Origin: Spongilla lacustris
Lineage: Eukaryota > Porifera > Demospongiae > Spongillida > Spongillidae
DNA: 64,000 bases
NCBI GenBank assembly: GCA_949361645.1
Contig: OX442417.1
Location: 1,190,164 to 1,254,163 of the forward strand
Direction: 5' to 3'
How positions within the stretch are numbered: the first letter of the stretch is position 1; every line of letters starts with the position of its first letter. The notes under the pieces were generated by a model. The model did no database searches. It had not been told where the DNA came from and was given only the letters and a program-made list of their open reading frames with translations. The position numbers and the translations under genes were made by a program. This document shows, piece by piece, positions 11,914 to 22,506 of this stretch.

Positions 11914-12888
11914 GTACGAACTGGTGTGTTTAAAATCAGTAAACACAGAGAACCAAGAAAGAATGTTTGGACAGTCACGGCTATGTCAGCAGAAAATGCA
12001 AGCCACAGCCACATGAAACCTACATACAACCAAGGATGACGACTTCCCCATATCTTGTGTGTTTGTGAAGTCCAAACTCTGTCAAACAATTGCCAAGTGT
12101 TTTTGTGAAACAGAAGAAGTTGTTCAAATTCACTTTTGTTAAAAAAAAAACCCCCCTCAATTTTTAGAGGAAGAAAACCATAGTGGAACATTTCTGCAAT
12201 TTCGTAGAAAGTGCTGTACAGGTATGTACATGTTATGATATATGCCATTCCCAGGACTCATTGCTTAAGAATATTGGGACTATATTCTGCAATACTCCTA
12301 AGGAAGCTGGAAGCGTAGTCAGGAAGTAAGATTAGGGCTTTAGGGTTTAGGGCTGCAAGGCGTGAAGTGCCGCTGATGCTGACTCCGAATCCGGGGTCAA
12401 ATTGCGCCCATGGTGCTGTGTCCAGACACTCTTCAAAAAAAAAAAAAAAAAAACGAGCGCCCCAAAAAAATGAACAGCCTCGTCCCGATGGGAATAGATT
12501 TTCTTTTTTTCTTACACAGGTGCACCTACACGAATGTTTATTAAACGAAGAAAAATTTCATTGCAGCGTTTGAACACTGTAATTATGCTGTGTATGCTTA
12601 CTTGTTTCAAACTTTTGAAAATGTTTATATGTCCGCAAAACGATTTTAAAAACTGGCGTTCATGTGTCTGCTACTAGGGTGTGTGGCTCAATATACGTAA
12701 CAACCAATTCCTACTTGCTATTACTAAGCATTGTGACTAGGCTTTTTACTCAACATAAGTCTAATACCGTTCAGCGCCATACTTATCGCTTCGCGCGCCA
12801 CATTAACACACCTAGTAGAAAGCCCTCCTCTGCAGAGATATCAGTAGGTTTATGACAATGTACACGCATGTATAATTTGCAGAAATGA
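11914..12888. other. Roughly 980-bp block present only in duplication copy 2
   Basis: Copy 1 joins directly from CCCCAGAA (5050-5057) to GGATTCAGG (5065-5073). In copy 2 the same two sequences are separated by this block. It contains an 18-20 base A run at 12436-12453 and short open frames without recognisable homology. No clear terminal inverted repeats or target duplication could be matched, so insertion in copy 2 and deletion from copy 1 are both possible. Confidence 0.5.
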
Positions 12889-13205
12889 TGGATTCAGGTT
12901 GGGATTAAGGCTCCAGGTGATAGGAGAAGAGGCTGATTGCTTCACTAAATTCAAGATGGCATTCACTTTTTGCACCTCACTTCTAGCAGAACTGCAGGCG
13001 GAGGAAAGACGAAGGGTATAGGTTAATTATTGTGGAGTGTTCTATGAATTTTTGCTTGCTTCATTTAGATATTTGGCATTGAGCCGTGTGGGGTGTATGT
13101 ATCCTGCAATGTCAGCTACAATTTTTTTTGCCAGTCCTCAAGACAAGTACATGTATTGAGGATGCCCCAAATTATCACCATGTTGCTTTGCAGGTAAATT
13201 AAATT

Positions 13206-13412
13206 GTGCAGCTTATTACTTTACTTAGTTCATGTATGGGTACTGTTTTCAACTTAAGAGAAAGTACTGTAGAACGGATCCTTATGGGACCTCCTAATAA
13301 CACATACAAAGGATTCCAAGAGTGGCTGGAGACCAAGTATGCTAATGGTGTTCTGACACTCCAACAGTTGGAAGCCATTAGCAATGAAGATATGTCACCA
13401 ACTAGTGGTCCT
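13206..13412 (+). pseudogene. Conserved unrecognised exon-like ORF, copy 2
   Basis: This is the counterpart of 5376-5582, with the same product apart from a few substitutions. Here the frame continues uninterrupted into the arginine-rich segment at 13432-13621, giving 176 open codons. The function is not recognised. Confidence 0.45.
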
Positions 13413-13431
13413 GCAGTCAATTTTTTGCAGT

Positions 13432-13621
13432 CCAGCGATTCGAAGGAAACCTTGTCAGACAGGGACATACGCCGCAGACGAAGACGGAGGGACAAGCGGC
13501 ACTGGAGACACCATTGCTCCGCGCACGGCCACAGGCACAGTTATCCTCAGGTCTTGGCTTCCCCCTTCATCTCATGCGTCCCGACTCCGGATAAGCGGGA
13601 CATTCGGAAGATAAAAAAGGG
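13432..13621 (+). other. Arginine-rich exon-like segment
   Basis: The segment is bounded by an acceptor-like TTTTTTGCAG ending at 13431 and a consensus donor GGTAAGTATG at 13620. The product is strongly basic (DIRRRRRRRDKRHWRHH), and the reading frame is open across the segment. It lies in sequence unique to duplication copy 2. It could be a nuclear-localisation or RNA-binding type segment, or a by-product of purine-rich DNA. No family is recognised. Confidence 0.35.
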
Positions 13622-14985
13622 TAAGTATGTCATTCTTGACACACCCCTTCCCCCGCTAGACGATGAAACTGTAAGATTAAAACCTTTGCTTTACATACAA
13701 TGTAACTATATTGGATTTCCAAATAGGAGCCTGTGAAAAAAAAAAAACAAACCAAAAATGTTAAAGCAATAGAAAGAAAAATTTGGCCAAGAAGGGCACC
13801 ACCAGGTGGCAGGTTTCTAACATCAGCTCTTGGATGGAGGCATGGAACATATTTGCAGCCACTCACATCCAGACGGCACCACAAACAGCTCTAGAGCTAC
13901 ATTGACTACAAATATGACATCATAGAATGATGACGTAGAGATAAATCATAACATTTCTACCAAACATGGGTTAATAAAACAAAGATTCCAAGTTATTGTT
14001 CGCACACAACTAAATACCTTGCTTGAGAAACTAAAACAAAGTAAGTCCAGAAGTGTATTATCCATGCATAAAATCATTGAATGGAAAGGGCAAATACATA
14101 AAGGAATTTCTGGCTGTCTTTTCATAGTTGTTTATCATTGTGAGAGCAGTGGCTCATCAACTTCTACCAACCAACAGTATGCTGTTAAACTAACTAACCG
14201 CCTGTGAGAACTGAGCCCTATGTCGATGTCGGGGGTAGGTCACCAAAATGACCGTGGTGACACTGGGCGAAGTCTACGCTGAGTGTCGTGATGTTCCTTG
14301 CCAACACTTTGGACCAGGTCCGTGCGAAAAATATGCTCATTCATTGGTATTGTGTTTGTGCCTAAAGAGGATGTTGCAATTGACAGAGGGAGACTCAAGA
14401 CTCTCCCTGACAAATACACGTTAACATTATTGTTGAATATGTTGTCAATAATGTAACGGTCGTGCAGGTATTATTAAAGTTACTCACTCACAGCAGCAAG
14501 AGTTTTCCTGCCTGGGCCAGTTTATACCAATGTCTATAGCTCATACAAGTGTGTATGTGAAGAGTGGGGTCCACAAGGGGGGCATCTAAGTCATTACTGA
14601 TTCATGATTTGTCTGATAAAGGTGGACACTGAAGAGCTCAATTGAAAGTGATGAAACTGCCACTGGTGCACGGTTAACTACAATATTGCGTTTGAATCAA
14701 AAGAGTAACTCAACACCTGCATAAGTGATTACTTGTCTGATAAAAGATGGACCAATTCATTGATTGCCTAATAATATTAGGTCATATGCAATGGTCAAGA
14801 TGCATCCGCAAGGATTTGGTTTTCATGTATTGAAGGTAGTGTTTTGGGAATGAGTTAATAAACCCATTGCTGGAGGACTAGGTATTTGTGTGCACGTAGA
14901 TGAATACATCTACATGACTGTGAAGGTAGTAATTTAATTGGTATACAGATTGTTACAAATCATGGTTTGCAGAGGGTATTTTGCG

Positions 14986-15500
14986 CGGAAACAGGTATTA
15001 CAGTTCAATCATCCTGCTGGGATATTTGGCATATACATACGCCTTCCACAGTACGAGGGTTAAAGGACACTTCTTTTTAAGCAGTATGCGCCTAAAAAGC
15101 AACACAGTGGGATGAAATGTATTTGAGGACTTACATTGCTGACGATTTGATGACACAGTCCATTTAAAAATCTTTTTCAATGAATAAAATAAACCCATAT
15201 CCTGGTTTATGGATGAGGAGACCTCCATAGTTCTATTGAAGGACTTGCTACTAGTACGGCCATTTGCGTGTTCCCTCCAGTCATTCATGGAAGGATACAA
15301 CAAACATGCATATCGCATTGACGTTTTTGTAATAAAAGGAACTACAGTGAAGGGCCAAGCGATTAGGGCAATCTTTGGCAAGCTCTTCTTGCAATATGCA
15401 ATAAGTGCCATTTCATTTAGTGAATATCGCCACATTTTTTCCTGAAGGCCTACCCCACTTCCATATTATGACGATTCCGATGAAGATAGTGATGAAGATG
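14986..15500. other. Unassigned stretch
   Basis: No gene is recognised. Open frames on both strands (15209-15445 plus and 14998-15435 minus) overlap each other and show no family motif or splice pairing. TTTTTAAGCAGTATG with the following context recurs at 16054-16130, so part of this is a diverged repeat. Confidence 0.4.
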
Positions 15501-15503
15501 GTG

Positions 15504-15728
15504 GCTAGAAGTAGGCCTTATTCATGTGCCCTAGAAGTAGGCCTTATTCATGTGCCCTAGAAGTAGGCCTTATTCATGTGCCCTAGAAGTAGGCCTTATT
15601 CATGTGCCCTAGAAGTAGGCCTTATTCATGTGCCCTAGAAGTAGGCCTTATTCATGTGCTCTAGAAGTAGGCCTTATTCATGTGCCCTAGAAGTAGGCCT
15701 TATTCATGTGCCTTAGAAATAGGCTTTG
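15504..15728 (+). repeat. 26-bp minisatellite, about 8.5 copies
   Basis: The unit begins CTAGAAGTAGGCCTTATT and ends CATGTGCC. Copies start every 26 bases from 15504, are nearly identical, and only the last is diverged. There are no spacers between units, so it is a plain tandem array. Confidence 0.95.
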
Positions 15729-16369
15729 CTGGGGGGGGGGGGGATATGCCTCTTCTACCTGGTAAAATGGCACCCCCCCCTTCCCTCCCCAACCCGCACC
15801 CTTTTCGGGTTAGGGGTAGTGTACCCAAATTCAATAATTTTGACTGATCGGAATATGGGGTGCTCTAAAGGTACACGGACCACAATTAAGTCCGAATGTA
15901 CAAATTCCAAACCAGTTTGAGCATTTTGGCCATTTGAAGTTTAGAAGTTTAGATATTTATACATGTGTATGCGCGGTGATGTTGATAATGACTAAATACA
16001 TTTTAGGATGTGAAGAGTTGTCAATTGATAGATCTATTTTTGCTTTAAAGGACACTTTTTTTTTAAGCAGTATGGGGAAATTTATTTGAGGACTTGTATT
16101 GCTGATGATTTGATGACACTTGAACAGTGGTAAACTTTTAAACTTCAGTTCTCTGATGGCTATAACATATAGTTATATTTATAGCCAGGTAGCTCAGGAA
16201 CAGCTTTCGAGAGGTGTACCCCAAGACCAACTTATGTTAGTTTTTTGAAAAGTGTCAAGATTCCCTTTATAAGATGGGTCTAGATGACACTGAATAAGGT
16301 GTCAGAATGATCATTATTGGTTGGAGAGTAGGTGTCATTAACGTATCTCGGGCTAGTCAAAAGTGGGGG

Positions 16370-17514
16370 TTGCTCTGGTACTGTTCACTTAGTTCATCAC
16401 TCTCGTCCTGTATTGGAAGTGATTCAAAGTAAGTACCCAAATTTAATATTTCTCTGCTTCCTGCACAGCTGAGTTTCAGCCAATAGATTTATTGAATACT
16501 AAAAATTTAATAATGGTGCAGCCACTCTCTTTGCTTTTTGGTTGAGCTTACAAACTACTCACAAACACAATTGGTTCAACATTATCATGTCCCTTCTGCC
16601 ACACAGCTACTTGGAGTTGAAACCACTGAAAACGGGCAGACTCCCCAAAAGACCAGAGATGAGATGCCAGGAACCCCCTCTGAACTCCAAGAGGAGACCA
16701 TGCGGTTGGCTCAGCTTCTGGGCTCCATATCCATGACAAGTACTATTTTGGAGTATTTGGCTGTTTGATATGTTCTACCCTAAATGACAGAAGAGGGAGT
16801 ATATCCATGCAAATATTCAAAAGTGGGGGTTGCTCTGGTACTGTTCATTTAGTGCACCACTCTGGTCCTGTATAGGAAGTGATTAAAAGTAAGTACCCAA
16901 ATTTAATATTTCTCGGCCTCCTGCACAGCTGAGTTTCAGCCAATAGATTTATTGTATAACTATGCCTTTAAAATTGGTGCAGCCACTCTCTTTGCTTTTT
17001 GGTTGAGCCAGGTAGCTCAGGAACAGCTTTCAAGAGGTGCATCCCAAGACAAACTAATGTTTGATCTTAGTTTTTTGAAAAGTGTCAAGACTCCCTTTAT
17101 AAGATGGGTCTAATAAGATGTCAGGAAGTAAAGTGTACCATGGCTGATGGTTGGAGAGTAGGTGGCATTAGTGTATCTTGGGCTACCACAGATGAAGATA
17201 TTGAAGAACAAGATAACCTTTACGAGGAGGCCAGAGGCTTGGAGAGACAAACAAGAATTGTTTGTGGTGAAGGGTGGGCGATCAAAGGATGCTGTAGTTG
17301 CTGGATTAATTGAACAGACAGTATTTCCCAGATGCTTTTCAGTCTATGCCAGTCTTAAAAGTGAGGATGTTTTAGATTGTATTTATTAGAAAGTAGTTTT
17401 AAAAGGAAAAGAGAAAAGATGATTGAAGGAACCAGTGGTGATACAGAGATGGAACTCGATGATGTGGAAGGCAAAGAAATCATGCCGGGCGATGGAGCGG
17501 AGTGGTCCCAACTA
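16370..17514 (+). pseudogene. R1 gene-like family, copy 2 (a partial and a longer unit)
   Basis: Two R1 pieces follow each other. 16370-16520 is a short block-c unit. 16573-17514 has block b (PSATQLLGVETTENGQTP, then EETMRLAQLLGSISMTSTI), block c with its intron-like GTAAGTACCC...CTGCACAG at 16889-16928, and block e (MADGWRVGGISVSWATTDED). Block d is missing between c and e. Frames are broken between blocks. Block e is cut at 17514 by a Tc1/mariner end: the uninterrupted sequence can be read at 20546 in the next copy. Confidence 0.5.
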
Positions 17515-18060
17515 CAGTAGCGGTAAAAAACCCCCAACAATACACTTCATCTTAGTGGCACTACCGTGCGATGAATATATGGCTTCGTTTGTAAGTTCAT
17601 TTGGCTTTGTATCATATAAACGCTTACTATTTAGCACATTACAAGTTGTGAAAAGTCATAGTTTTAGATTAGTTTTTTAGACTTGCACGTGCTTCAGTTG
17701 CAATTGTCATTTGATAAAGATGGTGGATAGCGACTACTTGAAGCTTCGCATCTTATTTATTGTGCACAAAGGCTACAAAGCTCCTACGGTATGTAACATA
17801 CTGAAGGTCAAAAATTTATCGTGTATTCGTGAAAACATATTTTTGTTTCTGAAGAGGTACGCAAAAACTCACAGCATCACTAGAAAGCTGGGCTCAGGGC
17901 GTTTGTCCAAGATGACTGCAGAAATTAAGGCCTTAGTTGAGCAGCAGATGGAACTCAACAACGAAACAACTGCGCACCAACTCCACCGGCTGTTACAGTC
18001 ACGTGGCTATAAAATAAGTCTACGCACTGTTCTTCGCTGCAGAACACCTCACGAAAGCGT
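17515..18060 (+). mobile_element. Truncated Tc1/mariner element, 5' part
   Basis: The element starts with CAGTAGCGGTAAAAAACCC directly after TA at 17513-17514, as expected for a Tc1/mariner insertion into a TA dinucleotide. The left flank is block e of R1. In the paralogue at 20541-20552 the same flank continues without interruption, which fixes the insertion point. About 205 bp of leader precede the transposase start. The element breaks off at about 18050, and no matching right end is found before the ATPase relic. Confidence 0.75.
17720..18050 (+). pseudogene. Tc1/mariner transposase, N-terminal DNA-binding part only
   Basis: The open frame gives about 110 residues: a first helix-turn-helix (KLRILFIVHKGYKAPTV), a linker with the GSGR-type AT-hook-like motif (RKLGSGRLSKMTAEIKAL) and a second helix-turn-helix (HQLHRLLQSRGYKISLRTV). 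This is the paired-like DNA-binding half of a Tc1/mariner transposase. The catalytic DDE/D domain, which needs about 200 more residues, is absent. After codon 110 the frame runs 30 codons into unrelated sequence. The element cannot have been autonomous in this form. Confidence 0.8.
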
Positions 18061-18234
18061 TTGCAAAAACTTTGTCAAATTGTCAAGACAGGTATTTATT
18101 GATGTATTTCAACCTTTTGACCGCTGTCAGGTGATGACCTGAACCAGATAGCAGTGAAACGCAATGCGCACATGATAGTTTCATTTTAGACCATTTTTGT
18201 CCCAATGAAGGATGGGATGAATTTGTTATTATTC

Positions 18235-18775
18235 CACAGAAGAAATTAAAAGAGCTGCGCGATATGCTTGTTGAGCAGCATGTTATGCTGTGTGGTCCTC
18301 CGTAATGTGGGAAAATAACAATGGCTTATACATTTGCCAATTACTTGGTACAAGAATCAATTGATGTGTTTTGGGTTATTTGGCAGTGGAAAAGAATGGT
18401 ATTGAACACACTTTTAGACTTTTAGGAGCCAAACATGGTCTGAAATTTGTGATTGGAAACATAAGGCTATTATAATTGTAGATGAATCCCAATATATAGA
18501 TAGAACATTTTGGGAACAAGTGAAACATTGTAAAAAATATTTTAGTATTTTGCCTTTCTTGTTATGGCTCTACTGCTTTCATGAATTCTACTCCTATTCA
18601 ATGCAAAAGTCTGCACTTCACCTTTCTCAAGATCGATCAGGATAGCTTTCGTCAAATCATTGACTTGCATTCAAATATTTCTTTGTAAAATAAGCACAAC
18701 AGTACGGGATATGCTTTATATGCAACTGGTGGCCATGCATATTTGGTTAGAAGTACTCTTGATTGATGTCAGCCC
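18235..18775 (+). pseudogene. P-loop ATPase relic (possible crinkler/STAND-like)
   Basis: A Walker A region (LCGPP-stop-CGKIT) lies at 18291-18320: the variable residue of the loop is a TAA stop at 18303-18305, and the usual Thr-Thr is Ile-Thr. A Walker B with IIIVDESQYIDRTFW lies at 18469-18510, in a different frame. Further on are segments of coding character (CKSLHFTFLKIDQDSFRQI and TGGHAYLVRSTLD). Order and spacing fit a P-loop NTPase of the type found with crinkler-like proteins, but that subfamily assignment is from memory of the pattern only. At least three frame changes make it a dead gene. Confidence 0.6.
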
Positions 18776-19006
18776 AAACTTACCATTGTTGGACAAAAGT
18801 TGGGATGGTTTTTAATGCAATTCAAAAGTATGGAATTAATTGTTTGCACAAACATAATCACTGAAAATTACCACATGAAGCAATATTAAATTCATAGTTG
18901 CTTTTGCTACATAGATTAGCAACGTTTGCTATATAGCACTACAAATACTGTGTGTACATCTATAAACCCCCAGTATTTGTATTTGGCAAAATGCAAGGTC
19001 AAGTGC

Positions 19007-20570
19007 AAACAAGGTTAAACACATGGAGATAGCTAAACGTCACTACTGCAAGGAAAACTGCACAAATAGCCGAAAAGCAAAAGGCATTGCCGGAGTGCAT
19101 CCCAGACGATAAGCAGAGAAAAAAACATTGAAGGATTCATATGAGGAACTGCTGAAGGGTGCTGAACTGGAGGCCCAGAAGATCAAGAGAGATAGAGCTG
19201 AGGCCTTTCAATGAAAACTAGAAGGGCGCCTGGCAAAGCACCAGAGGACAGAGAGTCACAAGTATGACATTGACCACACATGCACTAACCTACATGTACC
19301 TAAAAGAGCTCAACACTTTACAAAAGTCCTAACCAGGACAACCACAGACAGAGACTAGTACAGACCCAGGGGAAAACCTAACACACCACAATAGACGTGG
19401 AGGACCCAGAAACAGAAGAAATAAAATATGTGATACAAATGTTCCGTATTCCATTGTAAAAGTGTGGTTTGGTCCAAACGTGTTCAACATTATCTTGTCC
19501 CTTCTGCCACACAGCTACTTGGAGATGAAACCACTGAAAACGGGCAGACTCCCCATAAGACCAGAGATAAGTTGCCAGGCATCCCCTCTGAACTCCAAGA
19601 GGAGACCATGCAGTTGGCTCAGCTTCTGGGCTCTATATCCATGACAAGTACTATTTTGGAGTATTTGGCTAATTCATATGTTCTACCCAAAATGGCAGAG
19701 GAGGGAGTATATCCAAAAGTGGGGGTTGCTCTGGTACTGTTCATTCAGTGCACCACTCTGGTCCTGTATAGGAAGTGATTAAAAGTAAGTACCCAAATTT
19801 AATATTTCTCGGCCTCCTGCACAGCTGAGCTTCAGCCAATAGATTTATTGTACTTTAAAAATGGTGCAGCCACTCTCTTTGCTTTTTGGTTGAGCCAGGT
19901 AGCTCAGGAACAGCTTTCGAGGTGTATCCCAAGACCAACTTATGTTTTACCTTAGTTTTTGAAAAGTGTCAAGACTCCCTTTGTAAAATGTCCGGACCCC
20001 CCCCCCCCCCCCCCCCCCCCCCCCCAGTTACTTTACAAAACATGCGGGTGGTTGGTGGCGGCAGAGAAGTGAAAAAGACGCCAATACAACTCCCAATCTT
20101 ACAAAAAGGGCTTAAACTAGCATTTGGTATCAATGTGATCATAGCTCAAGTTGCCATCGTTCTGCAAACAGAGTAGGGTCTACATGACACTGAATAAGAT
20201 GTCAGAAAGTAAGAAGTGTGCCATGGCTGATGGTTGGAGAGTAGATGACATTAGCGTATCTTACCGCAGATGAAAATATTGAAGAACAAGATACCCATTA
20301 CGAGGAGGCCAGAGCCTTGGAGAGACAAAAGGAACTGTTTGTGGTGGAAGGTGGGCGATCAAAGGATGCTGCAGTTACTGGATAAATTGAACAGACAGTA
20401 GTAGAAAGTACTTTTAAAAGGAAAAGAGAAGAGATGGTTGAAGGAACCAGTGTTGATGATGAACAGTGGACAGAGATGGAACTGGATGATGTGGAAGGCT
20501 AAGAAAACATGCTGGGTAATGGAGCGGAGTGGTCCCAACTACCTGATGATCTACATGTAGCGAATTGCTG
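19007..20570 (+). pseudogene. R1 gene-like family, copy 3 (most complete)
   Basis: All five blocks occur in order. Block a is a coiled coil (19130-19300, SYEELLKGAELEAQKIKRDR). Block b (19484-19720, ETMQLAQLLGSISMTSTILE) is followed by a hydrophobic VGVALVLFIQCTTLVLY. Block c follows intron-like GTAAGTACCC...CTGCACAG (19784-19823). Block d is at 20030-20175 with a hydrophobic KLAFGINVIIAQVAIVL. Block e is at 20186-20570 with FKRKREEMVEGTS and an acidic end. A 27-base C run splits c from d. Stops or indels occur between blocks. It reads like a multi-exon gene for a protein with a coiled coil, two or three membrane segments and a charged tail. The family is unknown. Confidence 0.5.
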
Positions 20571-21135
20571 TAATATAGCAATATGCACAATGCATTGCAG
20601 TCGCACGACGGGCGTAGCAAGGGGGGTGCCAAATTATCATTAAGAAAAAGTATTAAAATTATACTACAGCGTGTTGAGCGATTGGGCAGAGATAATATGG
20701 GTACATCATATTGACATTCATACATATGCCTAGCCGCAGCCAGCTCAGCCCACAAAGTTAGCTGCAAGGCCTGCCAACACAGCTTGGTAAGTCTCGTTGC
20801 TGAAATTGTAACGAGGATTGTGCTCGCTGTACGTGGCTATACGCGTTGCGTATGTGCGAAGTGGCCATGCACCAGTTGCTAGCAATCATGGTAGTTGTCA
20901 CAATCCACATTAGAGATCAGCTTCCCAGCCAGTTCCACAGTTAGGTTCCCAAGATGCCTCTTTTTGCTGCTCAGTTTACCATTGCAGCTGCCCCAGTCAA
21001 CTTTGCAGCTGTCGGCACCGCCATCGCAACCATTTTCAAATTCATCAACATCAGTCCTTTTTTCAATGTGCTGCCACCGTCTTCCATCTTAGATCTAACG
21101 CCTGCAGCGGCAAGTTCTCATCATTGAGCTGCGGC
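20571..21135. other. Unassigned stretch
   Basis: No gene is recognised. The plus-strand frame at 20895-21092 is serine/leucine-rich without motifs. Part of it may be the decayed 5' end of the reverse-transcriptase gene that becomes recognisable at about 21140. Confidence 0.35.
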
Positions 21136-21492
21136 CTCGTCTGCTTGTCACAACCTACTGCCAAGACCACCTGTCAAGATATTGAGGCGCATACTATGTG
21201 CTTGTAGGGAGCAGTCTGCTACCAAATTAGCCTCGATTCACAATACCACACTGAACAGCAGTGATTCCTCCTCGTGGCATCGCCTATTCCTTTTTAGTAC
21301 GCGTTGCCTTTCATCTCCATCCAGAGGTGGCTGCCGCCGTTCCCTCTCCAAAATGGTTAACAATCAGATAAGGAACAAATCAGACCCTCTGCAGCCTCCA
21401 AGACAATGGCCTGTTATAAAGAAGCACAAAGATCCGTTGGAATACTAGTGTGTCAGCCAAAATTGAGGAACGAGATTTCAAGGGTGCTATAA

Positions 21493-22087
21493 CAGTGGTT
21501 TGGCTTTTGACCAGACATAAAGTCAACACATGACAATTTTGATCAGACATTTATAGATTTTGACCAGACATGTAAATTAATGAGTACAATCAAGAAAAAT
21601 AGTTGTAACATTTGCATACACTAAACACAAAAACTACTCTGCTAAAAAGCTATCCCAGTCATCAATATTTAAAGCAGCATGGCTCGTTGGTGCATAGCAG
21701 ATGAAGCATGGTCCTTCACAGTAGATACACATGTACACGGAAGTTTGTTGACCCACTAATGAACGTGTGGTTGAAGTTTCTGGTGCTAGTTAGCTGGTCT
21801 TCAAACTGTATGCGCACTTTGCACTTCAAAGCAGACACGTGGTCATGATAAGGCGATCATAGGTAAGCCACAATGTCATGGTCATCTCTTTTTCATATTC
21901 TGTCACCCACTTTTTTATGGTTTGTATAGTAAGACCACGCTTTTTACAAGGGCTATCATCATCAACCGCTCTAACCGCTACTCGCGCTCGTTTCTCAGAC
22001 ATCTTGTCCGCGCATGCGCAATTCTACCGGTCAATTGTCTAAATTGGTCGGATAATGTCCGATGACCGGACGTTATCCAAATCACTG
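21493..22087 (-). mobile_element. hAT-type element inserted in the reverse-transcriptase gene
   Basis: Termini are CAGTGGTTTGG on the left and, reversed, CAGTGATTTGG on the right. The left flank ends and the right flank begins with CTATAA. Counting the bases shared with the terminus, the direct repeat can be read as 8 bp (TGCTATAA), the size hAT elements make. Removing the element and one repeat restores an open reverse-transcriptase frame across the joint. The element is 595 bp and holds only a degraded N-terminal piece of a transposase gene on the minus strand, so it is non-autonomous. Confidence 0.8.
21672..22002 (-). pseudogene. hAT transposase, N-terminal zinc-finger region, degraded
   Basis: An ATG at 22002 opens a frame starting MSEKRARVAVRAV, then LTIQTIKKWVTEYEKEMT. 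After small indels, further frames give KCKVRIQFEDQL, NFNHTFISGSTNFR and a DHA...H end. This is the TTF/BED-like zinc-finger pattern placed before hAT transposases and ZNF862/C17orf113-like proteins. The first zinc-ligand cysteines are disrupted. The catalytic RNase-H-like domain and the dimerisation domain are absent. It lies inside the 595-bp element defined by termini and target duplication. Confidence 0.65.
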
Positions 22088-22506
22088 CTATAAGACTAGC
22101 TATATCTGATGATAAAGTTGCCCCAGAGAATGCCACTACCCTCGCTGATTTGCAACAGAAACATCCAGGTTTACACCCCGAAGCTGTGATTCCAACTCTG
22201 CCAAATGACCCACCACCTTATGTGCCTGTGGCTTCTGATAAGATCGTCAGAGCCATCCAGTCCTTCCCTTGTGGCTCTGCTGGAGGGCCTGATGGTCTAA
22301 GGCCACAACATCTTAAAGACATGATCCGCTCACCTGCCCATTCAGGTGGCACAGCCCTAGTTGAAGCATTACGTTCCACTATAAGTTTGATCCACTCTGG
22401 AGAAACACCACTCTCAATCCTGCCTTTTTTCTGATTGCGTTAGAAAAGGAAGGAGGGATCAGACCAATAGTAGTTGGCTGTACTCTCCGTTGCCTTGCAG
22501 CAAAGG

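Larger units (their letters stand above)
11308..14985 (+). repeat. Segmental duplication, copy 2
   Basis: This is the second copy of the block described at 4428-7190. It contains the same exon-like pieces (11520-11677 and 13206-13412) and the same non-coding stretches. It differs by an extra block at 11914-12888, by 13417-13760 (an arginine-rich exon-like piece) and by a shortened 14110-14445. Several of the frames broken in copy 1 are broken in the same way, so decay began before the duplication. Confidence 0.85.
21140..22505 (+). pseudogene. Reverse-transcriptase gene, N-terminal part, split by a hAT insertion
   Basis: 21140-21425 encodes an N-terminal region with LPRPPVKILRRI and CLSSPSRGGCRRSLSKMVNN. 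After a small frame change it continues as VSAKIEERDFKGAI up to 21492. The gene resumes at 22088, where RLAISDDKVAPENATTLADL follows in the same frame once the 595-bp insertion is set aside. The start of the RT domain (FPCGSAGGPDGLRPQHLKDM) is at 22256-22325. A frame change at about 22430 precedes GGIRPIVVGCTLRCLAAKV at 22455-22505, where the match stops abruptly and R1 sequence begins. The catalytic (YxDD) part is missing. The family is a reverse transcriptase seen in multiple copies in marine invertebrates; the exact retroelement class is not certain. Confidence 0.75.

Noticed and set aside
15504..15728. Possible CRISPR array
   Set aside because: Units of 26 bp are directly adjacent with no spacers, in animal DNA; it is a tandem minisatellite. 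The same holds for the 61-bp array at 58385.
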